Assembly: GCF_000348945.1 (NCBI RefSeq) | Contig: NZ_AOCK01000006.1 | Span: 1-64,000 of the forward strand | Length of the DNA: 64,000 bases | Direction of reading: 5' to 3' | From: Paeniglutamicibacter gangotriensis Lz1y | GTDB taxonomy: Bacteria; Actinomycetota; Actinomycetes; Actinomycetales; Micrococcaceae | Shown here: one piece after another, positions 25,813-35,608 of the stretch | How positions within the stretch are numbered: position 1 is the first letter of the stretch | Layout of the letters: the number at the start of each line of letters is the position of its first letter | Program-made: the position numbers and the translations under genes | The notes under the pieces: generated by a model | What the model was told of the DNA's origin: nothing | The model's input: only the letters and a program-made list of their open reading frames with translations | Databases searched by the model: none

Positions 25813-26792
25813 AACCCTTCGAATACCTCCGGGCTCGGGATGCGGCCGGCGCGGTGGCCGCCGTTACCGGACACCCGGGTGCAAGCTTCCTGGGCGGGGG
25901 CACCAACCTCGTGGACCACATGAAGCTCGGAATCACAGCCCCCGACTTGCTCATCGACATCGCCAGGCTCCCGTTGGACGACATCGAGGAGTTGGCCGAC
26001 GGGAGTGTGCGCATCGGCGCGACGGTACGCAACAGCGATCTGGCGGCGCATCGGCTGATTCGCGAACGCCACCGGGTGCTTTCCGAGGCGCTGCTGGCCG
26101 GCGCTTCCGGACAGCTGCGCAATATGGCCACGACCGGTGGCAACCTGCTCCAGCGCACCCGATGCACCTACTTCCAGGATCTTGGCACTCCGTGCAACAA
26201 GCGCGAGCCGGGCTCCGGCTGCTCCGCGCTCGAGGGAGTGAACCGAGACCACGCAGTGCTGGGGGCCTCCGCATCCTGCGTGGCGGTCCACCCCTCCGAC
26301 ATGGCCGTGGCCTTGGCGGCGCTTGATGCCCGAGTGGTGGTGCTGGGGCCAGACGGCGAACGCAGCATGCAGCTGACCGAATTCCATCGGCTGCCCGGGG
26401 ACGCACCCGAACGAGACACGGTGCTTGAGCACGGCGAGCTCATCACGGCTCTCGAGCTCCCGGCGCGGCCCGGCGCCCTCTCGGCCTACCGGAAGGTGCG
26501 AGACCGTGCCTCCTATGCCTTTGCGTTGGTGTCGGTCGCCGCGGTCCTCGAGCTCGATCAGGACGGGACGATCCGCGAGGTGCGTCTGGCGTTGGGCGGA
26601 GTGGCCCACAAACCCTGGCGTGCCACTCTCGCCGAGTCTCTCCTGCGCGGGACCCAGCCCAGCGAGGAGAACTTCCGCGAGGCCGCGCAGGCGGAACTGC
26701 GCTCCGCCTCCGCTCTGCGGGATAACGCCTTCAAGATCCCGATGGCGCGCAACACCATGGTCGCGGTGCTTCGCGACCTGAGCGGAAGGTAA
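25809..26792 (+). CDS. Aldehyde oxidoreductase, FAD subunit (PaoB/YagS-like)
   Basis: The 327-residue medium subunit has the FAD-binding motif LGGGTNLVDHMKLG near residue 31 and ATTGGNLLQRTRC near 105. It has the PaoB-type insertion with cysteines in RCTYFQDLGTPCNK and GSGCSALEG, which in E. coli PaoB binds an extra [4Fe-4S] cluster. The start at 25809 overlaps the previous stop. It transfers electrons from the small subunit to the final acceptor. The gene is intact, although the catalytic large subunit downstream is broken. Confidence 0.88.
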   Translation: MKPFEYLRARDAAGAVAAVTGHPGASFLGGGTNLVDHMKLGITAPDLLIDIARLPLDDIEELADGSVRIGATVRNSDLAAHRLIRERHRVLSEALLAGASGQLRNMATTGGNLLQRTRCTYFQDLGTPCNKREPGSGCSALEGVNRDHAVLGASASCVAVHPSDMAVALAALDARVVVLGPDGERSMQLTEFHRLPGDAPERDTVLEHGELITALELPARPGALSAYRKVRDRASYAFALVSVAAVLELDQDGTIREVRLALGGVAHKPWRATLAESLLRGTQPSEENFREAAQAELRSASALRDNAFKIPMARNTMVAVLRDLSGR

Positions 26793-26796
26793 GGCA

Positions 26797-28882
26797 ATGC
26801 GCGAGCTTCTTGAATCCAAGGCCATGGGCACCGATCTGCGGCGCCTAGACGGGGTGGAGAAGGTGCGCGGCACCGCGCCCTACGCCTATGACCAACCGGT
26901 GGATGACCCCGTCTACCTTTACCCGGTCCAGTCGAGCATCGCCAAGGGAAGTATCAGCCGGATCGACACCGCCGCGGCAGCGTCGATCGATGGCGTCATC
27001 GCCGTGCTCACCCACGAGAATGCGCCGCGGCTGGCCGTGGGCGAAGATGCGGAATACGCCGTGCTGCAGGGCCCCGAGGTCGGGTTCCGCGGTCAATTCG
27101 TGGGCGCTGTCATTGCCCGGACCCCTCAGGCAGCGCGCCATGCGGCATCCCTGGTCCTCGTTCACTACGAAGCCCAGGAACACGATGTTTTTCTCACCGC
27201 GCAGCATCCCGGGCTGTACGCACCGGCCCAAGCCAATGGCGGGATCGCGACGGACACCTCCGTGGGTGACGTTGAGGCCGCGCTGGCGGATGCGGCGGTG
27301 GTCATCGATCACAGCTACAGGACCCCGGCGGAACACAACAACCCCATGGAGCCGCACACCACCGTGGCGGTATGGTCCGGCGGGGAATTGACGCTGTACG
27401 ACTCCACCCAAGGAGTCCACCCGGTGAGGCAGGCCATGGCACCGTTGTTCTCCCTGGAGCCCGGGCAGGTCCACGTCATCGCCCCGCATGTGGGCGGCGG
27501 CTTCGGTTCCAAGGGCCTGCCGCACGCCCATGTGGTGCTTGCGGCCCTGGCTGCCAAGTGCAGCAACGGCCGGCCGGTGAAGTTCGCCCTGACCCGCCAG
27601 CAGATGTTTGCCCTGGCCGGCTACCGCACGCCCACCATCCAACACGTGCGCCTGGGCGCGACCGTTGACGGCCGGCTGACGGCCATTTCCCAGGAGGCGG
27701 TGGCCCAGACTTCCCGGATCAAGGAGTTCGTCGAGCCGACGGCAGAGCCGGCACGGATGATGTATGCGGCAGGCAATCGGCGCACCACGCATCGGGTGGC
27801 CGCGTTGGATGTCCCCATCCCCTCATGGATGCGGGCCCCGGGGGGTGTGTCCCGGGATGTTCGGCCCGGAAGTCGCCATGGACGAGCTGGCCGAGGCCTG
27901 CGGGCTGGATCCGATCGAGCTGCGGATCCGCAACGAACCGGACACCGATCCCGATTCCGGCAAGCCGTTCTCCAGCCGCCACCTGCTCGAATGCCTCGCC
28001 GTCGGCGCCGAGCGCTTCGGTTGGGAGAAGCGTTCGGCGGCGCCGCGCAGCCGGCTCGAGGACCGGTGGCAGGTGGGGCTGGGCGTCGCCGCTGCTACGT
28101 ATCCGTTCAACCGCATCGCCGAGAACGCCGCGCTGATCGAATTCAATGCCGATTCCACCCACACGGTGCAGATCGGCGCGGCTGACCTCGGCACCGGGAC
28201 CTGGACCACGCTGACCCAGATCGCCGCCGATGCGCTGGGCTGCGAGGTTCAGGCGGTGCGGCTGGAGATCGGGGACACCTCCCTGCCGGTGGCTTCCGTG
28301 GCCGGCGGGTCCTCGGGCACCGCGAGCTGGGGCGCTGCCATCATCGCCGCTGCGGTCGCCTTCCGCGCCGAGCACGGCGATGATCCGGTGCCAGGGGCCC
28401 GGACCCGGGCGTCCGCCGCCGCGGACCCGGCCGCAGATCACTACGCGATGCATTCCTTCGGGGCTCAGTTCGCCGAGGTGCAGGTGCATGCCGACACCGG
28501 CGAGGTGCGGGTGCCGCGGATGCTGGGGGTGTTTTCCGCCGGCCGGATCATCAACCCCCGCACGGCGCGCTCCCAGTTCATCGGCGGCATGACCATGGGG
28601 ATCGGCATGGCATTGCACGAGGAAAGCCTGATGGATGAAAGATTCGGCATTTTCACCAACCATGATCTCGCCGGCTACCACATCCCTACCCATGCGGATA
28701 TCGGCGAGGTGGAGGCGACCTGGCTGGAAGAAACGGACCATCGGGCCGGTCCGCTCGGAGCCCGCGGCATCGGTGAGATCGGTATCACCGGCGCCGCGGC
28801 GGCGATCGCCAACGCGACCTACAATGCCACAGGCATCCGGGTCCGCGAGCTACCGCTGACCCCGGACAAGTTCATTTTCTGA
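26797..28882 (+). pseudogene. Aldehyde oxidoreductase, molybdenum subunit (PaoC/YagR-like), frameshifted
   Basis: Two overlapping frames together encode the large molybdopterin subunit, about 694 residues. The first (to about 27840) has GVEKVRGTAPYAYD, MEPHTTVAVW and VGGGFGSKG. The second carries on with PGMFGPEVAMDELAEACGLD, TWTTLTQIAADALGC and the active-site region GARGIGEIG with its Glu. The switch is in the run of six Gs at about 27838-27843, in the codons for MRAPGxxPGMF. A single indel is enough to join the frames. It may be a recent pseudogene or a sequencing error. The first two subunits are intact. Confidence 0.85.
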
Positions 28883-28910
28883 GGCCGCCGCGGAGCAACG
28901 AGGGGCATCG

Positions 28911-30095
28911 TCAGTGCATCGACCGTTCCAGGCCCACCACCGTGGTGCCGTGGATGGGGCCGGCAGTCCGGCTCAGGGAGCCGGTGCCGGGGCGTGCGCG
29001 CCGTGCGGATATCATTTCCGCAACGATGGACACCGCTACCTCCTGCGGCCCCACGGCACCGAGGTCAAGCCCGATCGGGGAGTGCAGCCGTGCCAATTGC
29101 CCCTCATCGATGCCCAGTTCCCGCAGCGACTGGATCCGACGGTCGTGGCTGCGCCGCGACCCCATGGCCCCGATGTAGCCCTCGTGCACGTCAAGGGCAA
29201 TCTGCAGCACGGGGATGTCGAACTTCTCGTCATGGGTCAGGACGCACAGGGCGCTGCGGGCATCGAGTTGGCCCGCGGCCGCGATCCGTGCGAGGTAGCG
29301 GTGGGGTTGCTCGATCACGAGCTCGTCGACCTGGGGAAAGGCCGCCCGGGTGGCGAAGACCGGCCGGGCATCGCAGAGTGTCACTCGGTAGCCCAGGAGC
29401 CGGGCGGCGCTGCCAAGTGCAGCGCTGAAGTCGTTTGCCCCGAACATCACCAGCCGCGGGGCAGTCAGCCGGGTTTCCACCAGCAACTGAATCGGACGAT
29501 CCTCGCAGCCGGTCTTTCCGGGGGCCAGGCGCACCAGCCCCGTCCGCCCCGACCGGAGAAGTGCCGAGACCTGCGCCGCGGCACTGCGGGCCACTGACCG
29601 GTCGTCCACCATCGCCAGCAGTTCGTTTCGGAGGTCTTCCGGATCGAATCCCAGCGGATCGTCCACCGCCATGGCACTGACGGTGGTGTTGTCGATCCGG
29701 CGGATCAATGCCGCAGCGGGGGCGCGGGCGGCTGCGGTAAAAGAGGCGAAATCCAGCTTGCGCACGTTGTCGGAGGGATAAAACGGCTGGATGAGGACCT
29801 CGAGCGTCCCGCCGCATGGAAGCCCGGCGGCGAATGGATCGTCGGGCGAAAACCCGTATTCCTGGCGGCTGGGCAGGGCCGAGGCGATGGCCGCCAGGCA
29901 GGCTTCGAAGACTGCTCCTTCGATGCAGCCTCCGGACAGGCTTCCTCTCACTTCACCGGCGGCGGTGACCAGCATCGATGTGCCCACCTGCCGCGCGGTG
30001 GAACCTTGGGTGCCGATGATTGTGGCAACGGCGCAGGGTTGCGCGCCTGTCTTATCCGTCAGGCATGAGACAAGTGGTCCAAGAAGATCCAGCAT
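28911..30095 (-). CDS. XdhC/CoxI-family molybdenum cofactor insertion protein
   Basis: A protein of about 394 residues with an N-terminal XdhC domain (CAVATIIGTQGSTARQVG, SLSGGCIEGAV) and a C-terminal Rossmann domain (PRLVMFGANDFSAALGSAARLLG and GSRRSHDRR). Such proteins bind sulfurated molybdenum cofactor and load it into xanthine dehydrogenase-type enzymes. It faces the three-subunit oxidoreductase convergently with a 28-base gap, so it very probably serves that enzyme. The ATG at 30095 is preferred because GAGG is well placed before it; another ATG lies at 30113. Its maintenance suggests either a recent loss of its client or another client. Confidence 0.85.
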   Translation of the reverse strand: MLDLLGPLVSCLTDKTGAQPCAVATIIGTQGSTARQVGTSMLVTAAGEVRGSLSGGCIEGAVFEACLAAIASALPSRQEYGFSPDDPFAAGLPCGGTLEVLIQPFYPSDNVRKLDFASFTAAARAPAAALIRRIDNTTVSAMAVDDPLGFDPEDLRNELLAMVDDRSVARSAAAQVSALLRSGRTGLVRLAPGKTGCEDRPIQLLVETRLTAPRLVMFGANDFSAALGSAARLLGYRVTLCDARPVFATRAAFPQVDELVIEQPHRYLARIAAAGQLDARSALCVLTHDEKFDIPVLQIALDVHEGYIGAMGSRRSHDRRIQSLRELGIDEGQLARLHSPIGLDLGAVGPQEVAVSIVAEMISARRARPGTGSLSRTAGPIHGTTVVGLERSMH

Positions 30096-30246
30096 TGGTG
30101 CCTCGTGTTCCATGGATGGTCGGTTGTCTTGGCGTGGGTGCCTTTGGTTTCTTGGCTTTTTCGCCGAGTCTTGAAGTATATTCCCTGTGCGCGGGCCGAT
30201 CCCCTTCGCGACAGAGCAGCACCATGTTGCTGCCTATGGGCGCTTC

Positions 30247-30861
30247 TTAGCCGGCCGGATAGGGCCGGTCGCTGAGCAGGGCCGCCAGATGGGCGGTGTT
30301 CCGTGCGGCGATCCGCGTGGCATTTGCCGTCACTTCCGGGGTTTTGGCGAGGTCCTGGTAGTCGGTGGTGTGCATGGCTTCGCCAACCCAGTAGGTCGAT
30401 CCCTGGGCAGGGATCGTGTATCCGACTTCCCCGAGACCTTGCGACAGCTCGGCAATGACGTGGTGCGCACCGTCCTCGTTTCCCACAACGGCGACCATGG
30501 CCACCTTGTCGAACAGGATCGGTCGGCCCTGGCTGTCGGTCTCGGACAATTCGGCATCGAGGCGTTCCAAGACGCGTTGGGCGAGGCTGGAGGGGTGTCC
30601 CACCCAAATCGGCGTGGCCAGGACCAGGATCTGCGCGGCCAGGAGTTTCTCCCGGATGGACGGCCACGCGTCCCCCTCGCCCATGTCCTTCTGGACGCCG
30701 GGCATGACATTGTGGTCAACGATGCGCAGCATTTCGCTTTGAACGTGGTGTCCGGCCAGTTCCTTGGCAACTTGCCGGGCCAGCAGGTCGCTGCTGGAGG
30801 ACTTGGGGGAAGCGGAGAGCGTACATATGAGGATCACTGCGTTCAGCGATGTATCGGTCAT
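30247..30861 (-). CDS. Flavodoxin-like NAD(P)H-dependent reductase
   Basis: The 204-residue protein has the flavodoxin-fold pattern of NADPH-dependent FMN reductases: VILICTLSASPKSSSSDLLA at the start binds the FMN phosphate, LVLATPIWVGHPSSLAQRVLE is the second loop (the TPIW..P motif), and VAVVGNEDGAHHV the third. Substrate could be a quinone, nitro compound or iron chelate. ATG 30861 fits the conserved N-terminus. It lies alone between the XdhC gene and a small helical-protein gene. Confidence 0.82.
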   Translation of the reverse strand: MTDTSLNAVILICTLSASPKSSSSDLLARQVAKELAGHHVQSEMLRIVDHNVMPGVQKDMGEGDAWPSIREKLLAAQILVLATPIWVGHPSSLAQRVLERLDAELSETDSQGRPILFDKVAMVAVVGNEDGAHHVIAELSQGLGEVGYTIPAQGSTYWVGEAMHTTDYQDLAKTPEVTANATRIAARNTAHLAALLSDRPYPAG

Positions 30862-30964
30862 GGTTGCATTCTGCCCGGGTTGCAGGCGGAGCACCAGAGT
30901 TTGCACGCCGAGGTGCCGGACGGCGACCGGTTCCCCTTCACCACTGCACTGCGCCGGCCCCCTG

Positions 30965-31417
30965 TTACTCCGGTCCCCGCGGCGGGGCCGCCTCGTGGCC
31001 TCGCCGTCCGTGGGTGCGCCGGTCTTCCTTCATGCGGGCCTCATACAGATGCCGGCGGCCGCCGACGAGTTGTTCGCGGATCGTTCTTTCACGGTCCCTG
31101 AATTCGGCGTAGTAGCCGTCGTCGTACTCCTCGATGACCTGGAAGGTCCAGCGACCCTCCAGCACGTTTCGCCCCACCAGCGCCGCGTCCAGTTCCTGGG
31201 CGATCCGGGTGTGGCCGGCAGCCTTGAAAAGCTCAACTGCATCACCCAAAGCCAGGTCCGCGCGCCCCGTCAAACGGTGGAATCGGTACAAATTCCCCCG
31301 GGCTTCCTCAATGACTTCGAGGACTTCGGATAATTTTCCCAAGGCATCAACGGTTTGCTCCGAGGTGCCCTGCGGCACCTCATGTTTCCGTTCTGGTTCT
31401 TCTTGTTCCAGGCTCAT
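30965..31417 (-). CDS. Conserved helical protein of unknown function
   Basis: The 150-residue protein is helical, with a polar N-terminus, LGKLSEVLEVIEEARGNLYR, then FKAAGHTRIAQELDAALVG and YDDGYYAEFRDRERTIREQL; the tail is Arg/His/Pro-rich. The aromatic and acidic composition looks real and not like a chance frame, and GAGGGTAC lies before the ATG at 31417. I do not recognise a function. Confidence 0.65.
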   Translation of the reverse strand: MSLEQEEPERKHEVPQGTSEQTVDALGKLSEVLEVIEEARGNLYRFHRLTGRADLALGDAVELFKAAGHTRIAQELDAALVGRNVLEGRWTFQVIEEYDDGYYAEFRDRERTIREQLVGGRRHLYEARMKEDRRTHGRRGHEAAPPRGPE

Positions 31418-31994
31418 CTCGTACCCTCCGCCGGTGATGGATGGATTGGTTTCAGCCTATGGCCAGCCGGAAGGAAAGTCAGCCTGTCTCCCGGGATTTG
31501 GTTCGATGGTGGAGCTCAGCCTTCGCCGGTCCTTTGCACCGACAGTCGGTCGTTCGGTTCAAAGCGCAGGCTTCGATCACCGCATTATCCTGCCCGAAGG
31601 CGGACGCCGGTCAAGGATGACCAGCCGATTCCGAGACCGTGTACCTTCCAGACCACGCGGTGCCGCCGCGGACCCTTTCGCGAATGTGGCTGCAAGCGTC
31701 CCCATGCAGTTCCGCGATGTCCACGGCAAGGCCTCTTCGGCACCAACATGGTGCAGCAGGTTGTCCAGGTCCTCCACCGCGCCGGCTCCGACCGGGCGCA
31801 TTCCGGCCACGGGGAGTCTCACGTGCGCGATTGCGGGCGGGGAAGCAAACAGGCGTGAACCAATGGAGGGTTTTGTTTCCAACGATCTGCAGCCTTGCTG
31901 CCAGCACATGTCGGGCCCGCTCAATAAATCCGGCGCCCGTGCGTAGCCCGCACCGGGTCACCGTCGGCAACGCGTGCCGCCGTGCACTGCCGGC
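31418..31994. other. Intergenic stretch without recognisable genes
   Basis: About 580 bases on which neither strand gives a frame with family resemblance, apart from Arg/Pro/Ser-rich frames typical of GC-rich non-coding DNA. It may be a fully decayed gene, but nothing supports this directly. Confidence 0.4.
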
Positions 31995-32975
31995 TCAGCC
32001 GAGCGGGCGTGGGTGTTTGGCCCGCGCCGCGGTGTCGATGCGGACCTTGCGCAGCGGGTCGATCAGGTTCCAAGTGACCACCCCGGCGGTGATCACGATG
32101 ACCGACACATTCAGGTGCAAGGCCGCATCCGCCCAGCCGTGCCCCACCAACTCGGTGACAAAACGGGGTTCCAGCAGCGTGTTGGTGGCCGCAAGCCAGA
32201 TCAGTGGCACTGCAACGACCAGTTCCAGGACGGTGTTGACGGCGACGAAGCGCCACGACCAGCCGCCGGCCCGGTAGCGGAAGATCTCCAGCACCGCAGT
32301 GGCCAGCAACCCGGCCATCAGCAACGGGATCCACACGGGCCAAAGCTCCGCATTGAGCGTCGGAATGGGTTCTCCATTAGCATCACGGAAGGGCGAGCTG
32401 AAGTGCTGCCAGGGCAGGTAGATTATTCCGACCAGTGCCACGAGGACAGCTGCCAAGGTATCGCCCAGGCGAACCCCACCGGGAGGGGTATCAGGTAGTG
32501 TCGACGGGTCCCATTTGGCACGTATCTGTTTGGAATCTGGACTGCGCTCGATGATCGCAAAGATGAGGGTGGTCCAGAAGAAGATGTGCAGGGCCACACC
32601 CATCACCGCGATGATGCCGCCGCTGATGATTTCGCCCGCGTCGCCGCCGGAAAGGAAGCTGCCCAGCATCACCGCGACGCCGATGACCGGCAGCACCGTG
32701 GCGGCCAGGATCTTGAGCAGGCGGATGTAGGTAGGGAAGTGGTCGGGGCCGATGAGGTACAACGGCTTGTTGGAATAGTCCGCCGCCAGGCGCATGGGAT
32801 CCCCGAGCTCCAGCAGGACCGCGCGCTCGGCATCCTCCGGGGTGCTCCCAGCCGCCAGGCGTGCCTCGGTCAGGTCCTCGATGGCGGCCGCGACTTCGGC
32901 CTCCACGTCCGAGCGTTGGGATTCGGGTACGGAGCGGGACACCGCCGTGATGTAACGGCTCGATAGCGTGCTCAT
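31995..32975 (-). CDS. Membrane protein with HAAS-like N-terminal domain
   Basis: The 326-residue protein begins with a cytoplasmic helical domain of the HAAS/permease-prefix type: DVEAEVAAAIEDLTEARLAA and AERAVLLELGDPMRLAADY. About six membrane segments follow. This type is usually encoded right after a PadR-like regulator, as here; the regulator's stop overlaps this start (ATGA). It is thought to sense or signal at the membrane, but there is no defined biochemical role. Confidence 0.8.
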   Translation of the reverse strand: MSTLSSRYITAVSRSVPESQRSDVEAEVAAAIEDLTEARLAAGSTPEDAERAVLLELGDPMRLAADYSNKPLYLIGPDHFPTYIRLLKILAATVLPVIGVAVMLGSFLSGGDAGEIISGGIIAVMGVALHIFFWTTLIFAIIERSPDSKQIRAKWDPSTLPDTPPGGVRLGDTLAAVLVALVGIIYLPWQHFSSPFRDANGEPIPTLNAELWPVWIPLLMAGLLATAVLEIFRYRAGGWSWRFVAVNTVLELVVAVPLIWLAATNTLLEPRFVTELVGHGWADAALHLNVSVIVITAGVVTWNLIDPLRKVRIDTAARAKHPRPLG

Positions 32976-33334
32976 GGCAATTCCTTGAGGTGAGGGTTTG
33001 ATTCTTCAGAACGCAGGGCGTTCAGGGAGGTGGCCAAGTGGTTCCACTCGGCTTCAAGGGTGCCAAGCAGGTTCCGCCCGGCATCGCTGGTTTTATACAT
33101 CTTGCGGGGGCGGGACTCGGTGGTGTCCCACTCGGCGGCCAACAGCCCTTGCTTTTCCAGGCGGCGCAGCAATGGGTAGAGCGTGTTGGCATCCACGCTC
33201 AGCCCTGATTTCTCCAGCACCGCCAAGAGACCGTAACCGTAGCCAGGTGTTTCGAGCGTCGCGAGCGCGGCCATCACCACGGTGCCGCGGCGCAGCTCCT
33301 GCTGGTGTCCGGCTAGGACTTCGTCATCGATCAT
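32972..33334 (-). CDS. PadR-family transcriptional regulator
   Basis: The 120-residue protein has a PadR winged helix: LATLETPGYGYGLLAVLEKSG, then SVDANTLYPLLRRLEKQGLL (the recognition helix with TLYPLLRRLE) and ESRPRKMYKTSDAG (the wing). A C-terminal helix for dimerisation follows. It is the first gene of a two-gene operon with the HAAS-type membrane protein and probably represses its own promoter. A palindrome 15 bases upstream of the start is the likely operator. Confidence 0.9.
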   Translation of the reverse strand: MIDDEVLAGHQQELRRGTVVMAALATLETPGYGYGLLAVLEKSGLSVDANTLYPLLRRLEKQGLLAAEWDTTESRPRKMYKTSDAGRNLLGTLEAEWNHLATSLNALRSEESNPHLKELP

Positions 33335-33348
33335 GCTTCACACGATAC

Positions 33349-33359
33349 TGTGTCACACA
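33349..33359. promoter_or_regulatory. Candidate PadR operator
   Basis: TGTGTCACACA is a perfect 11-base palindrome just upstream of the PadR start. On the minus strand it leads into CAGTATC, a possible -10 element. A nearly identical core (TGTGTCACAC) lies in the TetR/AGPS intergenic region at 39614-39623. Confidence 0.45.
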
Positions 33360-33551
33360 CACTGTTGTCGAGAGCATTGTTGTGATCTTCACGGGCAATG
33401 CCGATCGGTGTGCTCAAGGGTGTTCGCCACTGTCGACCATGCTGCGGGGCCGCTGCCGGCGCAGTGCATCGCCGTTCGGGCCGGTGGCATAGGCTTATCG
33501 CAGGGATGGCATTGGTGGCAGAAAACGGCCAGTGCCGGATACCTTTTCATC

Positions 33552-34268
33552 ATGGACCGACCAGGAGAGCATCAGTTGAGCGTCGCCGACGAATGGCTCG
33601 ACAGTGTTGATCCGGAGACCATTCAACGCATGGTCGACGGTAAGCAGCTGCGCAACGGATTTGCTCGCTTCATGCTCAATTACTAGTTCGCGATGGACGA
33701 GATCATGACCAAGATCAACATCCTCAAAACCGAGTTCGAGCATCTGCATGACTACAGTCCGATAGAACATGTCAATGCTCGTCTCAAGTCCCCGGAAAGC
33801 CTGCTTGAAAAAGCCGCACGTCTTGACCTGCCGCTGAACTTCGAGTCGTTGGCCGAAAACGTGCTCGATGTTGCCGGTGTACGCATTGTCTGCAGTTTCA
33901 TCTCAGACGCCTACTGGGTTGCCAAGATGATTACCTCGCAGCCGGATATCACGGTGGTGAGGATCAAGGACTACATCGCCAATCCCAAGCCGAACGGATA
34001 CAAAAGTCTCCACGTCATCGTCAAGGTCCCGATCTTCCTCTCGGAATCAAGGGAGCACGTCCACGTGGAACTGCAGATCCGCACCGTGGCCATGGATTTC
34101 TGGGCGAGTCTCGAACACAAGATCTACTACAAGTATGACAAGGCCGTGCCCGCGGCCTTGCTCGCGGAGCTCACGGAGGCCGCCGGCGTTGCCGACCGCC
34201 TCGACTTGACCATGGAGCGCATTCACAATGAGGTGCACCCCGGAGCTTCCGGAAGTGCTCATAAGTAG
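33552..34268 (+). pseudogene. Small (p)ppGpp synthetase, amber-interrupted
   Basis: The frame encodes a small alarmone synthetase of the RelA/SpoT type: an N-terminal helix with GFARFMLNY, a TAG at 33684-33686, then MTKINILKTEFEHLHDYSPIEHV, ARLKSPES (synthetase GTP-binding loop), DVAGVRIVC, YIANPKPNGYKSLH and HVELQIRTVAMDFWASLEHK. Apart from the stop, all synthetase motifs are present, about 239 codons in total. Family members read through this position with Lys or Gln. An ATG at 33693 just after the stop could restart translation of the whole synthetase core, although no ribosome-binding site is visible. Confidence 0.85.
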
Positions 34269-34632
34269 GCTCGCGCGACGATTGGCTTCACTCGCTGGTG
34301 AGGAGGGCTCGATCCAACGCCCTCTGGGCGGCGCGATGGTCGATGGACTCGCCGTCGGTCAGAAAACACGAGTTGTTGACAGTTGAGCCCGCGCGGCACT
34401 TGCGGAAGCGGCCGGCGTTCTGGCCTCGAGGACGATTGCCGCCCCTCCGTTGCCGCTGCGTTGCTCCGGTGTGGTCTAGGGGATCCTCCGGGCGTCCATG
34501 CCGGCGCACTGCATTCGGGGTGTTCGGCCCCGGTGACCGAGGGAACACCTCGCATGGTTGTAGCTTCAAGTAAGGCATGAGATGCTTGAACCAAGAACAA
34601 AACTTCCCTCGACCATCACAGGAGCGGCCACC
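34269..34632. other. Intergenic spacer before the VOC dioxygenase
   Basis: About 360 bases without a convincing gene on either strand. The end contains the AGGAGCGG ribosome-binding site of the next gene; no promoter is clear. Confidence 0.4.
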
Positions 34633-35502
34633 ATGAGCACCACCACACAGGATCAACTCTCCGCAGACCTCGCCATGGGCACCGTCATGCTCAAGGTCGG
34701 GGACCTGGGCAAGATGAGCGACTACTACCAAAGGGCCCTGGGCCTCGAGGTGCTCTCCGAGGGGCCGACTGGCACCGGCCTGGGCCGCCGGGGCCTAGAA
34801 CTCGTCCACCTCTCCGACGGTACGGGGCTGAGTCTTCCCGGACGTGGCGAGGCCGGACTCTTCCACACCGCGCTGCTCTTCGATACCCAGTCCGATCTGG
34901 CCGCCACGGTCCTCTCTGCCGCCCAGTACGACGGCGCACTGTTCACCGGCAGCTCGGACCACCTGGTCTCCGAGGCTTTCTACTTCAACGACCCAGAGGG
35001 CAACGGCATCGAGCTGTACTTCGACCGCCCGCGCGATACCTGGACCTGGAACGGGGACACCGTTGCCATGGACACCATCCACCTGGACCCCAACGACTAC
35101 CTCAACACGCACGTCAACGAGGCCGCCGTCGCCGGACTGGCTCAGGCCAACGCCGCCATCGGCCACGTGCACCTGCAGGTCGGCGATGTAGACACCGCAG
35201 AAAAGTTCTACGTCGACACCCTCGGCTTTGCCAAAACCACCGGCTTCCATGGTCAAGCACTCTTCGTCTCGGCCGGCGGTTACCACCACCACATGGCCAT
35301 GAACGTGTGGAACTCCCGCGGGGCCGGTCCCCGCAAGGACACTCTGGGACTGGGCGAGGTTGTGATCACCGTGCCGCATGCCGACGAGGTGGGCGCACTG
35401 GCCGACCGGCTCAAGGTTGCAGGGGTTGCGAACCACCACACCGGGGCCGAACTGCGCTTCGATGACCCGTGGGCCAACAAGATCCGCGTGTCTGTGGGCT
35501 AA
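34633..35502 (+). CDS. VOC-family ring-cleavage dioxygenase-like protein
   Basis: The 289-residue protein has two vicinal-oxygen-chelate domains: GTVMLKVGDLGKMSDYYQRA with LFHTALLF and DPEGNGIELYFDRP in the first, and IGHVHLQVGDVDTAEKFYVD with GYHHHMAMNVW in the second. Metal ligands His and Glu are in place. This is the arrangement of CatE/catechol 2,3-dioxygenase-like proteins, which cleave aromatic rings or act on related diols. Start 34633 has AGGAG upstream; an ATG at 34582 is also in frame. It seems to be a single-gene unit. Confidence 0.85.
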   Translation: MSTTTQDQLSADLAMGTVMLKVGDLGKMSDYYQRALGLEVLSEGPTGTGLGRRGLELVHLSDGTGLSLPGRGEAGLFHTALLFDTQSDLAATVLSAAQYDGALFTGSSDHLVSEAFYFNDPEGNGIELYFDRPRDTWTWNGDTVAMDTIHLDPNDYLNTHVNEAAVAGLAQANAAIGHVHLQVGDVDTAEKFYVDTLGFAKTTGFHGQALFVSAGGYHHHMAMNVWNSRGAGPRKDTLGLGEVVITVPHADEVGALADRLKVAGVANHHTGAELRFDDPWANKIRVSVG

Positions 35503-35608
35503 CACCGAGGGACCACCTTGCAGAGGAGCCGGAGACGACGCTTGTTGATGCGTCATCCCACCCCGACCCGACTGGGTATTCAGGGGCTGCGCGTGGAAAA
35601 GGACAGCC

